Of a stretch of 33,579 bases of DNA, positions 24,308-32,898 are shown one piece after another. The translations under genes and the position numbers were made by a program. Numbering within the stretch: the stretch's first letter is position 1; each line of letters opens with the position of its first letter. Source of the stretch: Bifidobacterium breve (GTDB lineage: Bacteria > Actinomycetota > Acidimicrobiia > Acidimicrobiales > Microtrichaceae). The DNA is taken from positions 1 to 33,579 of the forward strand of contig CAMDLX010000017.1 in the NCBI GenBank assembly GCA_945901935.1, written 5' to 3'. The notes under the pieces are model-generated. The model ran no database searches and was not told where the DNA came from. It saw only the letters and a program-made list of their open reading frames with translations.

Positions 24308-25590
24308 CGCGATACCCCTTGGTCTGTGGCAGCAACTACGCCCACTCCTGCTACATCAATCTCGTCAAGTTGCTCAAGCCAGTTTCCAACGAGTTGATGC
24401 CAACTGGCATTGGACTCAATCCAGTGCCGACCAGCGGCACCGAGTTCCGCTGCTCGCTCTGGAGAAGCAATTAACAGTCGAACAGCCTCGGCCAGATCTG
24501 CGCCATCGCCTGGTTTGGTCACGATCCCTGCCCCTGCTGCTGCAACGAGTCGTGACCCCTCGTCATCTCCGCTATAGATCACCGGCAGGCCGCTCGACAT
24601 GGTGGGGAGCATTTTTGCTGAGCGGATAGTGCGGTACACGTCGCCTTCACGAACAGTCGCCAAGCCAGCCGTGCATGATCGGAGCAGTCGCGCAACCTCT
24701 TCTGGCGGCACGGGATCAAGGAAGGTCACATTTTGAAGCCCGCGAGTAGCTGCCTGCTCTTGCAGGGACTCCTTCTCGGAACCTCCGCCGACTAACACAA
24801 AGCAGACCGGTTCATCCACAAGTTGTTGAGCTGCATCAAGCACCACCTCAAGGCCATGGACATAGCCGTGCGTACCTGCATACAAGAACAGGTGCTCACC
24901 CGGAGCAAGGCCAAGTTCGGCTCGGACTTCAAGGTCCTGAGGTCCTGGCGAGAACATTTCGGTGTCCGCACCATTGGGGAGCCAGGTCATCTGCTTTGTC
25001 GTTACCCCCTTTTGCAGCAGGGCATCACGAACCCCTTCGGTAACTGCAGTGACTGCGTCAGCTTGGCGCAGCATGGCGCGCTCGGCCCACCGGAGCAACG
25101 CAACCACGCGGCCATCAGAAATCGTTCCGATCTCGACGATGGAGTCCACCCATAAGTCGGCCACGATGATAACAATCCGCTGCCGCCTCATTTTTGCGCA
25201 GAGGACTGCGGGTAGCGCGCCAAAGAGAGTCGGGTATTCGACAATGACCCAATGAGACTTTCGCGCAACTCCAATGCCGAGCACTGACATCACGCCGAAG
25301 GACAAGTAGTTCAAGATTCGCCCTAACCCCGAACCCATCGAGGCCCAGACCCAGACACGGCGAATCTTTGCACCGTTCTCGGACCGTGATTGAAGCGGTC
25401 GGTGAGACCAGCCTGGAAAAATCTTTCCGAGTGGATAGTTCGGTAAAGCCGTCACCACATCGACTCGGTTTCCACGGCCGACAAGGTCAGCCACGATCGA
25501 ACCCAGTCGGACCTGCGCCGCACCTCTCTCTGGTGGAAAGTACTGAGTAACTAGCGTAAAGCTATTGCTCCCCCGAGGCTTCTGGGTCAC
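24304..25590 (-). CDS. GT4-family glycosyltransferase, WbuB-like
   Basis: A 428-residue GT-B enzyme. YFPPERGAAQVRL near the N-terminus is the usual donor-side opening of the WbuB group (N-acetyl-fucosaminyl transferases). Then come VADLWVDSIVEIGTI, LPNGADTEMFSP, FLYAGTHGYVHGLEVVLDA, and a C-terminal SAKMLPTMSSGLPVIYSG. I start it at GTG 25590, which overlaps the preceding stop (GTGA) and has AGGTGG at a good distance. A GTG at 25635 is in frame but would extend into the neighbouring gene. Its own stop overlaps the CapK-like ATG. Confidence 0.92.
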   Translation of the reverse strand: MTQKPRGSNSFTLVTQYFPPERGAAQVRLGSIVADLVGRGNRVDVVTALPNYPLGKIFPGWSHRPLQSRSENGAKIRRVWVWASMGSGLGRILNYLSFGVMSVLGIGVARKSHWVIVEYPTLFGALPAVLCAKMRRQRIVIIVADLWVDSIVEIGTISDGRVVALLRWAERAMLRQADAVTAVTEGVRDALLQKGVTTKQMTWLPNGADTEMFSPGPQDLEVRAELGLAPGEHLFLYAGTHGYVHGLEVVLDAAQQLVDEPVCFVLVGGGSEKESLQEQAATRGLQNVTFLDPVPPEEVARLLRSCTAGLATVREGDVYRTIRSAKMLPTMSSGLPVIYSGDDEGSRLVAAAGAGIVTKPGDGADLAEAVRLLIASPERAAELGAAGRHWIESNASWHQLVGNWLEQLDEIDVAGVGVVAATDQGVSR

Positions 25591-26783
25591 TTTGACCCAC
25601 CTGCTGAACCAGGGTCGCGTAGCGTGACGCCCCACTGCCGCTGCAGCATCTCTCGCACCCGATCCTGGAAGGCTTCAAGGGTCATCGTGGCGGCGTAGTC
25701 GCGAGCGGCCACTGCCATCTGCGCCCAACGCTCACGGTCATTGATCAAGGCAATGACCAACTCAGAGAGACGCTCCGAATCATCCGAAGGAAATACCAAT
25801 CCTCGACTGCCCTCACCCGAAATTTCACCAGAGACCGGACTCTTGCCAAACACAGGAACCGTTGCGTGGACCATGCTTTCGAGTAGCACTTTGCCGTAGC
25901 CCTCTTGGCGAGTGGAGAGCAGATTCAAGTCTCCGTTTGCAAAGGCATCCATGACATCCCCATGGCTCACCGAGCCGTGGAACGTGACGAGTTCTGCCAC
26001 CCCAAGGTCACTCGCAAGTTTCTCCAATTCGCCGAGGCAGGGGCCATCCCCGTAGACATCAAGGGTCACATTTGCTCCGCCCTGGACGATCAAGGGGAGT
26101 GACCGGATGATGGTTTGCTGGTTCTTGTTCGGAGTCAATCGCCCAACCGTGACGAGGCGCCACGGCCCATGAAAACTCGAATCTTGGATTCGCAAAATTT
26201 TGGCATCGGAGCGGGTTCTTGCGCTCTCAATATCGGCGCTTGAGAACGACGGACTGAAGAACGGTTCGAGGTGGCCGAGCGCAGGATTCTTATCGGCGTA
26301 CACACTGACTGGGCCGCCAAACCACTTGCTTCCCAACAGTTTTCGTTGAAGTCGAAAGAAGCGCGGCTCGCCTACATAGTCATGCCAGACACCGGCATAC
26401 ATGGCGTATCTAAGTGCCCCCGCCTTCCAAGTCGAAAAAATCGCTACCAAACCAATGTTGCAAGGGCAGCGCAAGTGAACGGCATCCACAGACCGAGCGA
26501 CGCGGCGAGTGGTCCGAGCCCAAGGGATCAAATGACCGAGCAGTCCAAACTTGGCCGCCCGGGTGTTGCCCCCGGCCTTCTGTAACGGTTCAATGCTGAG
26601 ATTCGTTGACTTGTACGGGCCGAACCCTGGAGGCGGCGGACCGGGATCAAGCGGTGCACACAGGACAACCTCATCGAACAACTCAGCCCAACGGTCAAGC
26701 TGGTTCACGACCGGTTCCAGAGCGCAGAGCCTGCCCTCGCTATCTCGATAATGCTGGGTGTCACCAATTACAGCGAGTCGCAT
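25587..26783 (-). CDS. GT4-family glycosyltransferase
   Basis: A 398-residue GT-B glycosyltransferase. It opens with MRLAVIGDTQHYRDSEG. The middle contains VTVGRLTPNKNQQTIIRSL, the hinge of family 4. The E-x7-E donor motif is EGYGKVLLE, followed by VPVFGKSPVSGE. I chose ATG 26783 because GGGGAGGG lies just upstream. The longer open frame to 27032 runs into the preceding gene and has no matching content. There is a 70-base gap to the GT2 gene before it, with nothing recognised in it. Confidence 0.93.
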   Translation of the reverse strand: MRLAVIGDTQHYRDSEGRLCALEPVVNQLDRWAELFDEVVLCAPLDPGPPPPGFGPYKSTNLSIEPLQKAGGNTRAAKFGLLGHLIPWARTTRRVARSVDAVHLRCPCNIGLVAIFSTWKAGALRYAMYAGVWHDYVGEPRFFRLQRKLLGSKWFGGPVSVYADKNPALGHLEPFFSPSFSSADIESARTRSDAKILRIQDSSFHGPWRLVTVGRLTPNKNQQTIIRSLPLIVQGGANVTLDVYGDGPCLGELEKLASDLGVAELVTFHGSVSHGDVMDAFANGDLNLLSTRQEGYGKVLLESMVHATVPVFGKSPVSGEISGEGSRGLVFPSDDSERLSELVIALINDRERWAQMAVAARDYAATMTLEAFQDRVREMLQRQWGVTLRDPGSAGGSK

Positions 26784-26853
26784 AACCCTCCCCTCAGAGA
26801 AAATCCGATGCCAAAAACCTGCTGCTGAAATTTTCTGTGCGGTTTGGGCACTC

Positions 26854-28476
26854 TCACAGCTTAGGGATTCGAGGCCCGTCCTCCACCATGTCGTCAGCAA
26901 TATGCAAAGAAGTACGCACTCGCTTGACTGTCGAAGGCAGGTGCACCAGTTCGCCCGCAACAAAGCCCAGCCACTGCCGAGGTGAGGCCCGTCGCTTGAG
27001 TTCGTAGGGGACGATTGATTGGGACAAACCAATCACTAGGTCTTCGCGAACCTGCCGCTTGGAGTGGTAACGCTTGGTGTAATACACCATCGAAGGCAAC
27101 GGAAGGGGTGAGGTCCGGTCGCGGTGTCGGAAGCCATCTAGGGACCCAAAGGTCCGAAGGCCACCTTCTTGAGCCTTGAGGTGTACACGAATCGCATGAG
27201 GGTTGTGGATGACTAAACAGCCGCCAAGTTGGACGCGTAAGCCAAACTCGGCGTCGCCTCTGCGCTGCCGGTCGAACTGCTGATCAAAAAGCCCGAAGCG
27301 TTCAAGGAGGCTTCGATGACACATTCCGTTGCCAGAGTCCCACTGATCAGCCACACGGAAGAACGCATAATTCTCGGGGATCGGAGCACCGATCACGGCT
27401 AGTGATGCTCCGGTAGAAAGGTCGGCATCGTAACGATGCAGACCCTCAAGGTGCTGCTCTAAAAAGTCCGGGCCTACCTCTGAGTCATCGTCTACAAACG
27501 CAATCCACTCACCGGTTGCTTGCTCAACGGCAGCGTTGCGTGCCAGCCACTGGCCGCGCTCTACCTGAAAAATCACCTCAAGATTAAGATCCGCGAACTC
27601 CTCATAGATTGCGTGATTGCGCTTGTCGATGTCGTTCTGATCCACAACTATTACTTGTTGTGCCATCAAGGTCTGCTTGCGGAGCTGTTCGAGGACTGGC
27701 CGCAACAACTCATATCGACCAAGGGTTGGTAAGACCACCGTGATGGCAGGATTCTCGGGGCTTGTGACGCTGTCTCTCGTGACGACCCGATCGGTACTTC
27801 CAGGACGCGGGGTAGCACTTGTGGAAGCGGCCGAACTTTTTAGGGCGGCACGGACCTTGAGCGGTCGCAGATGCGCCATCGATCTACGAAGCGCTGCGTA
27901 CCGTACCCATTTACGACCAAAGACCCGGCGAAGGAACACGAATCGGTCGTGTTCACTCAACCGATCTGACAACGTGCCTCGACCGTTCACTAGGCGTGGC
28001 GTATGCATCACCACTGCACCTCGGTCGATCATTCGGCGCCCAAGCTCAAGGCCTGCACCAGTAGTTCCCTCGAATGCAGCGTCAAGACCTCCGAGTGTGC
28101 GGAGCACCTGCGTCTTGACAAGAAATGCCGAAAGGGTGAGGCGCCAAGACACCGAATCAATCGATGCATCGGCGTCCAAAGCAAGCGGCCAAATCGGGTG
28201 GATGTAGTCATGCTCCTCTGGCTCGCCGGCTAACCCAAAGCAAAGCCCTGCGTGCCAAGCATCGGCACGCTCCTGCAGAAGAGCAGCAATCAAATCAAGG
28301 TCGGGCTCACCAAGCATTGGATCCCAAAAGAGCAACCATTCAGCCTGCGTCGTAGCGAGGACGTCATCAATTTCTGCTGCTGCACGGGGAATGCTTGATG
28401 AGAGAGACGTCACCGACCCGAGTGGCCAGTTCTGCTTCCACTTGCCCCAAACGAGCAGATCTACTGTTTCAGCCAC
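26854..28476 (-). CDS. Two-domain GT2-like glycosyltransferase
   Basis: A 540-residue protein with two GT-A-like halves. The C-terminal half (about residues 245-460) is a clear GT2: ITVVLPTLGRYELLRPVLEQ, VDQND, ARNAAVEQATGEWIAFVDDD (Asp triad for metal and donor), then RFGLFDQQFDRQRRGDAEFG. The N-terminal half (about 1-215) looks like a worn GT2: AEWLLFWDPMLGEPDLDLI, then FLVKTQVLRTLGGLDAAFEG, the usual GGFD acceptor segment, but without a convincing DXD. I chose GTG 28476 with GGGGGG 4-5 bases upstream. The frame extends to ATG 28575, but that stretch is three copies of a 16-bp repeat, which is unlikely to be coding. First gene of the minus-strand block. Confidence 0.88.
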   Translation of the reverse strand: MAETVDLLVWGKWKQNWPLGSVTSLSSSIPRAAAEIDDVLATTQAEWLLFWDPMLGEPDLDLIAALLQERADAWHAGLCFGLAGEPEEHDYIHPIWPLALDADASIDSVSWRLTLSAFLVKTQVLRTLGGLDAAFEGTTGAGLELGRRMIDRGAVVMHTPRLVNGRGTLSDRLSEHDRFVFLRRVFGRKWVRYAALRRSMAHLRPLKVRAALKSSAASTSATPRPGSTDRVVTRDSVTSPENPAITVVLPTLGRYELLRPVLEQLRKQTLMAQQVIVVDQNDIDKRNHAIYEEFADLNLEVIFQVERGQWLARNAAVEQATGEWIAFVDDDSEVGPDFLEQHLEGLHRYDADLSTGASLAVIGAPIPENYAFFRVADQWDSGNGMCHRSLLERFGLFDQQFDRQRRGDAEFGLRVQLGGCLVIHNPHAIRVHLKAQEGGLRTFGSLDGFRHRDRTSPLPLPSMVYYTKRYHSKRQVREDLVIGLSQSIVPYELKRRASPRQWLGFVAGELVHLPSTVKRVRTSLHIADDMVEDGPRIPKL

Positions 28477-28493
28477 TGGCCCCCCGTGTGTCG

Positions 28494-28541
28494 TTCTGTG
28501 TGCTTGAACTTCTGTGTGCTTGAACTTCTGTGTGCTCGAAA
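28494..28541. repeat. Triplicated 16-bp repeat in the divergent GT2-GT2 gap
   Basis: TTCTGTGTGCTTGAAC at 28494-28509 is repeated exactly at 28510-28525. A third copy at 28526-28541 has two changes. The unit is not a multiple of three. It lies just before the proposed GTG 28476 and within the divergent promoter region, so it could be a binding-site array or a slippage product. Confidence 0.92.
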
Positions 28542-28694
28542 TTTTGTTGCTGAGAAACCAAGCTGCACTCGTCATCGGCCCTACCGTGGCTTCGGTTCTA
28601 GAGCACGAGGTTTCTCAACCTACTCAGGATACGATACGCCGAGTCGATTGCGATCCCTCTTCTTCATGCACCTCAGTCTTGTGACTGCACTCCT
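28542..28694. other. Divergent intergenic region between the two GT2 genes
   Basis: About 150 bases that should carry the start signals of the two outward-facing operons. A TACGAT at 28630-28635 could be a plus-strand -10 box, but no good -35 is at the right distance. AGGTT-TCTC-AACCT at 28608-28621 forms a small hairpin. Nothing else was recognised. Confidence 0.5.
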
Positions 28695-29837
28695 ATGACC
28701 ACTGAGCAAGCCACCACTCCTCGTACCCGATACCCCCGTGCTCAGTGCGAGGTCTCTGTTGCCCTCTGCACGCTCAACGGATCGCAGTGGATTGAAGAAC
28801 TTCTTCAATCGATCGCGGCTCAAGAACTCCTGCCTGACGAGATCGTCATCCAAGACGATTGCTCCGAGGACGACACGGTGGAACTCATTGAGAAGTTCGC
28901 AGACCAAGCACCATTCGCCATTCGTCTAGAAGTGAATCAGTTCCGACTTGGATCCACGGCGAACTTTGCTACAGCTCTGGCTCGCTGTCACGGACGTTTC
29001 ATCGCTCTTGCTGACCAGGATGATGTTTGGTACCCAATCAAACTTCGTCGCCTGATTGACGAACTTGAGTTAGACCCAACCGTCACGATGGTGTTCTCTG
29101 ACGCCGACTTGATCGGACCAGATGGTCAAGATTTGGGCCAACGCCTGTGGGACGCTCGGCTCATCGGGCGTACTCTCAGAAAACGGGCGGTTGTGCCAGA
29201 AGAGCTTTTCGCTCGCCGAGCACTGACTACCGGTTGCACTATGGCGGTTCGCAGGCGCGCTGTTGCTGCATCTCTACCCTTTCCCGAGGCTCTCGAGAAC
29301 GAGGCTGCACCGATGCGCCACGATCGTTGGCTCTCGCTCGTGGCAGCTTCGGTGGGAACCGTTCGGGCACTTCCAGAATCGCTCCTTGGGTTTCGGGTCC
29401 ACCCCGATCAAGAAACTGGAGTCCTCGTTGGAGCGCAGCTCACACATGCTTTGGGGCGCGCAGCATCGGCTGTGTTTATCGCTCCTGTAGGTCAGAGCAA
29501 CGAGTCTCATCTGGCGCGTGCGAATCAACTCGAGGCAGCGGCTGAGCGGGCCAATGAGATGGGTGACTTTGAAGAGGCATTGACGCTGGAGGCAATCGCA
29601 GCCCACCACCGCAGCAGAGTCCAAACATCAGGATCAGTACTCGACCGACTCCGCAGCATCGCCGAGGGAGTTCGAGTTGGTGCCTATGGCTGGGACCGAC
29701 TCGGCATGGTCGCAGTCGCAGGGGATACGGTGCGCTCGGTCCGACCAGGACGTGGCGCTCAGAGCGAGCCAGCCGTTCACAGCGCACCAGCCCTTCAGGG
29801 CGAGCCAGCCCCCGAGAACCAGATCGAGGGCAGCTAG
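28695..29837 (+). CDS. GT2-family glycosyltransferase, rhamnosyltransferase-like
   Basis: A 380-residue GT-A inverting glycosyltransferase. The catalytic domain starts at VSVALCTLNGSQWIEELLQS (residues 20-39). VIQDDCSEDD (51-60) binds the nucleotide, and IALADQDDVWYP (103-114) contains the metal-binding DQDD at 107-110. HDRWL (209-213) and FRVHPDQETG (233-242) are the acceptor-side motifs shared with rhamnosyltransferases. The last part is a tail with three six-residue repeats (QSEPAV, HSAPAL, QGEPAP) encoded by an 18-bp repeat. ATG 28695 lacks a strong ribosome binding site. First gene of the right plus-strand block; the TAG stop overlaps the next GTG by one base. Confidence 0.93.
   Translation: MTTEQATTPRTRYPRAQCEVSVALCTLNGSQWIEELLQSIAAQELLPDEIVIQDDCSEDDTVELIEKFADQAPFAIRLEVNQFRLGSTANFATALARCHGRFIALADQDDVWYPIKLRRLIDELELDPTVTMVFSDADLIGPDGQDLGQRLWDARLIGRTLRKRAVVPEELFARRALTTGCTMAVRRRAVAASLPFPEALENEAAPMRHDRWLSLVAASVGTVRALPESLLGFRVHPDQETGVLVGAQLTHALGRAASAVFIAPVGQSNESHLARANQLEAAAERANEMGDFEEALTLEAIAAHHRSRVQTSGSVLDRLRSIAEGVRVGAYGWDRLGMVAVAGDTVRSVRPGRGAQSEPAVHSAPALQGEPAPENQIEGS
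29760..29813 (+). repeat. 18-bp in-frame repeat, three copies, at the end of the GT2 gene
   Basis: Three imperfect copies, 29760-29777, 29778-29795 and 29796-29813, each ending GCCAGCC or CACCAGCCC followed by two or three bases. They encode a Pro/Ala/Glu-rich hexapeptide repeat in the C-terminal tail. In frame, so copy number changes would not break the gene. Confidence 0.85.
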
Positions 29838-31015
29838 TGCTCCGCAAGATGAAGGTCATGATGGTGACCGACTCACTTCAGGTGGGCGGTGCCGAACAAG
29901 TAGCAGTCGATATCGCAAACAGCTTGGACCGAGATACCCATCAAGTTTATTTCTGCGCCACCCGCACAGACGGACTGCTTCGTTCAAGCTTAAAGTCCGA
30001 TGTTGAAATCATGGTTCTTGAACGTTCAGCTACTTGGGATTTGCTGAAGCTGTTGGCATTTGGAAAATACGTGCGCAGCGAAGGAATCGACGTTCTGCAC
30101 AGCCATGGACGCGGCACCATGCGCTTCATTGCGCTCTGCAAAGCTCTCGGGATCATTCAGGCTCAGCATGTTTTTCATGACCATTTCGGGCGCCTACACC
30201 TTGACCGCAGCGCCGGACCTGGAATGAAAGTCCCGCTGCACCACGGTGTGGATGCCTATATCGGTGTTGAATCTCGGCTCTGCAGATGGGCAATCGACAC
30301 GGTTGGGCTGCCCGAGGCCAAAGTGAGTTTGGTGAGGAGCGGTGTTGACCTTGAACGCTTCTCCACTGCCCCGGCGATCAACCTTCGAGACGAGTTCGAT
30401 CTTGGCGAGGGCAATCTTGTCCTGCTGATGGTTGCCAACTTTCGCCCACAGAAGGACCACCCCACTCTGTTTCGGGCAATCGCAGAGCTCGCCCCGGCCC
30501 AACAAGAGAGTATTCGACTTGTTGTCTGCGGCAGCACAACCGCCGACCCAGCCTATTTTCAGGGCTGTATGGCGATGCTTGAGCGGCTCAAGATTGACCA
30601 CCTCGTGCGAACCATTGGCGTGAGGAATGACGCACCCTCTCTGATGGCCGGTGCAGACGCTGGCGTCTTTTCATCTAAGAACGAATCAGGCCCGCTGGTG
30701 ATCTTGGAATACAAGGCAAGCAGGCTTCCCGTCGTAGCAACCGAAACGGGCGAGATTGCGCATGCCGTTAAGGATGAGGGCGTGGGCATCCTGACTGAGC
30801 CTCGCGACTACCTAGCTTTGGCTGACGGCCTTGCGGCACTGCTTAACATGACAGCTGAGGAGCGTGCTGCCATGGGCGAGCGTGGCCGGCAACTCGTTAT
30901 TGAGGAATTTGAGCAACAGGTAGTCGTCCGCCAAGTGGAGGCAATTTATGATCACCTCCTTGGCCTCAGCAGCCAGAGTTCCGACTCCGGAAAGTCCAAC
31001 CTAGCCAACGGGTAA
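29837..31015 (+). CDS. GT4-family glycosyltransferase
   Basis: A 392-residue GT-B retaining transferase. VTDSLQVGGAEQVAVDIA at the N-terminus is the usual donor-loop opening. SLVRSGVDLERFS and LLMVANFRPQKDHPTLFRA mark the interdomain region, and ESGPLVILE supplies the E-x7-E motif, followed by RLPVVATETGE. I use GTG 29837, which overlaps the previous stop (TAGTG) and has GAGGG six bases upstream. ATG 29849 is an alternative, four residues shorter. It is translationally coupled to the preceding GT2 gene. Confidence 0.94.
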   Translation: MLRKMKVMMVTDSLQVGGAEQVAVDIANSLDRDTHQVYFCATRTDGLLRSSLKSDVEIMVLERSATWDLLKLLAFGKYVRSEGIDVLHSHGRGTMRFIALCKALGIIQAQHVFHDHFGRLHLDRSAGPGMKVPLHHGVDAYIGVESRLCRWAIDTVGLPEAKVSLVRSGVDLERFSTAPAINLRDEFDLGEGNLVLLMVANFRPQKDHPTLFRAIAELAPAQQESIRLVVCGSTTADPAYFQGCMAMLERLKIDHLVRTIGVRNDAPSLMAGADAGVFSSKNESGPLVILEYKASRLPVVATETGEIAHAVKDEGVGILTEPRDYLALADGLAALLNMTAEERAAMGERGRQLVIEEFEQQVVVRQVEAIYDHLLGLSSQSSDSGKSNLANG

Positions 31016-31030
31016 TTTTACTCTGGCTCG

Positions 31031-31059
31031 TTTTCAGCCATTCCCGGCATACTTATGAT
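31031..31059 (+). promoter_or_regulatory. Candidate SigA-type promoter for the BY-kinase gene
   Basis: TTTTCA at 31031-31036 and TATGAT at 31054-31059 are separated by 17 bases. The -10 matches the consensus at five of six positions and the -35 at four of six. It lies in the 89-base gap between the GT4 stop and ATG 31105, leaving a leader of about 40 bases. A second, internal start for this gene is plausible. Confidence 0.5.
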
Positions 31060-31104
31060 GACTGTTGTCTGCGTAGCGCCGACAAGTAGGGGGAAGTAGC
31101 ACGT

Positions 31105-32895
31105 ATGGAACCAATGCAGGATCGAACTGAGACCAATATCGGCGAGTACATCGCCGTCTTGCGGCGTCGTTGGATGGTTATTGTAGGAACCATGATTCTG
31201 GTTGTGGCAATTGTCGCAGCCCTAGATTTTTCGAAGACCCCGATTTACGAAGCATCTTCACAATTGCTCCTGCAGCCAAAGCAGTCTGAGTCAATCTTCT
31301 CGCCGGCCCAGTCCTCGGTAGACCCGACCAGAGCAGTGCAGAATGAACTCAAGATCATCAATTCCCTAGCGGTGCGCACGGCCGTGGCCAAGGCCTATGG
31401 CGAGAAAATCTCTATCTCTGCTGTTTCCGGTGGCGATGACGACGTCATTATTCTTTCTGCTACGGATTCCAACCCCAAGGACGCCGCTCGCAAAGTCAAT
31501 GTGTATGCCGAGACATACCAGACGGAGCGATTCAACGCGATCGTTGACGACCTCACTCAGTCCAAGCTTGTCCTGCAACAGCAGATCGACGATTTCCAAA
31601 AGGAGATCGACTCCATCAACCAGCCGCTCGCAGCACTTGACGAGAAACTCGCAGCGACTCCGACCACTGACCCGACCTATGCAGACCTCAGCGCCGAGCG
31701 CGAGCGGCTTGACCAGCAGATTCAAGTACGGCGTGCCGATATGGAGAACCAGCTGAGTGACTACCAGCAGCGCCTGCAAGTACTGCAGCTTTCTGAGCGT
31801 CTAACTACGACCGGTGGTGTTCAGATTCTTAATCCGGCCACGGTCCCTTCCTCACCCATCTCTCCGAACATCTTTCGAGATCTGGTGCAGGCTGCATTGA
31901 TCGGCTTCTTCTTGGGAGTCGGTTTGGCCCTGCTGCTCGAGCAGGTGGATGACTCCATTCGCAGCCCTGGTGACCTTGAGCGTGCCACAAAGGGCATTCC
32001 GACATTGGGCCTGATTCCCCTTGATGATGGGTGGAAAAATAAAGACGAACCTCGGCTGACCACGCTGGCTGCACCGATGTCTGCCACTGCGGAGGCCTAT
32101 CGCGGCCTCAGGACCACACTGCAGTATTTAGCGTTGCACCGCCCGATGGGGATCGTGCAGATCACCAGCGCTAGCGCCCATGAGGGAAAGACCTCCACCA
32201 TGGCCAACCTAGCGATTGCCTTTGCTGAAGCAGGTATGCCAGTAGCGGTGGTTGGCTGCGATCTTCGACGCCCGCGTGCACATAGTTTCTTGGAAGTTGA
32301 TGGTGCCATTGGCCTGACTTCTGTTCTCCTCGGCGAGGTTCCCCTTGAGGTTGCCCTGCAGCAGTCTCCAGTTCACCCCAACATTCGAGTTCTGCCATCG
32401 GGCCCTCGGCCGCCGAACCCTTCCGAGCTTCTGAGCTTGGACCGAACCTCGGAATTGATTCAGTCCCTGCTTGATAATCACTCCATCGTGTTCTTGGATT
32501 GTCCGCCGGTTCTTCCCGTGACGGACTCACTCGTACTCTCGCGATGCGTGGATGCTTCACTGTTTATTGCAAAGGCGAACAGCACCTCAAAGCGAGAGGT
32601 CAAGCGATCACTTGAACGTCTTACTCAGGTGAACAACCCACTTGTGGGCACGATTCTGAACGGTGTAGATGCCGAGGGTGCCTACGGCTCGCTGTACGAC
32701 TACTACGGCTACTCCAAAGAGTCTCGCAGTCGCTTCTTGCCCAAGCTCTTCAAGCGCAGCGTTCCAGATGTGCCCAAGCTTGATCAAGCAGTTCTGCCAG
32801 GAATGGAATCAGACGGCAGTACCCCGGCAGGCCAGTTCGGAAACGACCAAAACGATGGGGACCAGGTCTCTGGCCCGGCACCTCTCAGCAGCTGA
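31105..32895 (+). CDS. Wzz/BY-kinase: polysaccharide chain-length regulator fused to tyrosine kinase
   Basis: A 596-residue inner-membrane protein. A Wzz domain (about residues 11-250) has one helix at 23-40, an extracytoplasmic part with a coiled coil at about 150-232, and a PxxP-like SSPISPN before the second helix at 262-278. The cytoplasmic BY-kinase domain has Walker A SAHEGKTS (Lys362), Walker A' VVGCDLRRP (Asp386), Walker B IVFLD (461-465), and a Tyr cluster YGSLYDYYGY at 527-536 as phosphorylation sites. The one-chain form is usual in actinobacteria and proteobacteria, unlike the split form in Firmicutes. It controls polymer length and export; the LMW-PTP at 19599 is the natural partner. 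GGGGGAAG precedes ATG 31105; a second ATG lies three codons on. Confidence 0.95.
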   Translation: MEPMQDRTETNIGEYIAVLRRRWMVIVGTMILVVAIVAALDFSKTPIYEASSQLLLQPKQSESIFSPAQSSVDPTRAVQNELKIINSLAVRTAVAKAYGEKISISAVSGGDDDVIILSATDSNPKDAARKVNVYAETYQTERFNAIVDDLTQSKLVLQQQIDDFQKEIDSINQPLAALDEKLAATPTTDPTYADLSAERERLDQQIQVRRADMENQLSDYQQRLQVLQLSERLTTTGGVQILNPATVPSSPISPNIFRDLVQAALIGFFLGVGLALLLEQVDDSIRSPGDLERATKGIPTLGLIPLDDGWKNKDEPRLTTLAAPMSATAEAYRGLRTTLQYLALHRPMGIVQITSASAHEGKTSTMANLAIAFAEAGMPVAVVGCDLRRPRAHSFLEVDGAIGLTSVLLGEVPLEVALQQSPVHPNIRVLPSGPRPPNPSELLSLDRTSELIQSLLDNHSIVFLDCPPVLPVTDSLVLSRCVDASLFIAKANSTSKREVKRSLERLTQVNNPLVGTILNGVDAEGAYGSLYDYYGYSKESRSRFLPKLFKRSVPDVPKLDQAVLPGMESDGSTPAGQFGNDQNDGDQVSGPAPLSS

Positions 32896-32898
32896 CGT

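Noticed and set aside
26784..27032. N-terminal extension of the GT4 gene at 26783
   Set aside because: It would overlap the GT2 gene by about 180 bases, and ATG 26783 has a strong ribosome binding site and matches the GT4 N-terminus.
28494..28541. CRISPR array
   Set aside because: Copies are directly adjacent with no spacers, and no cas gene is present.
28477..28575. In-frame N-terminal extension of the two-domain GT2 gene
   Set aside because: It consists of the 16-bp tandem repeat, has no family similarity, and a GTG with a G-rich ribosome binding site lies at its end.
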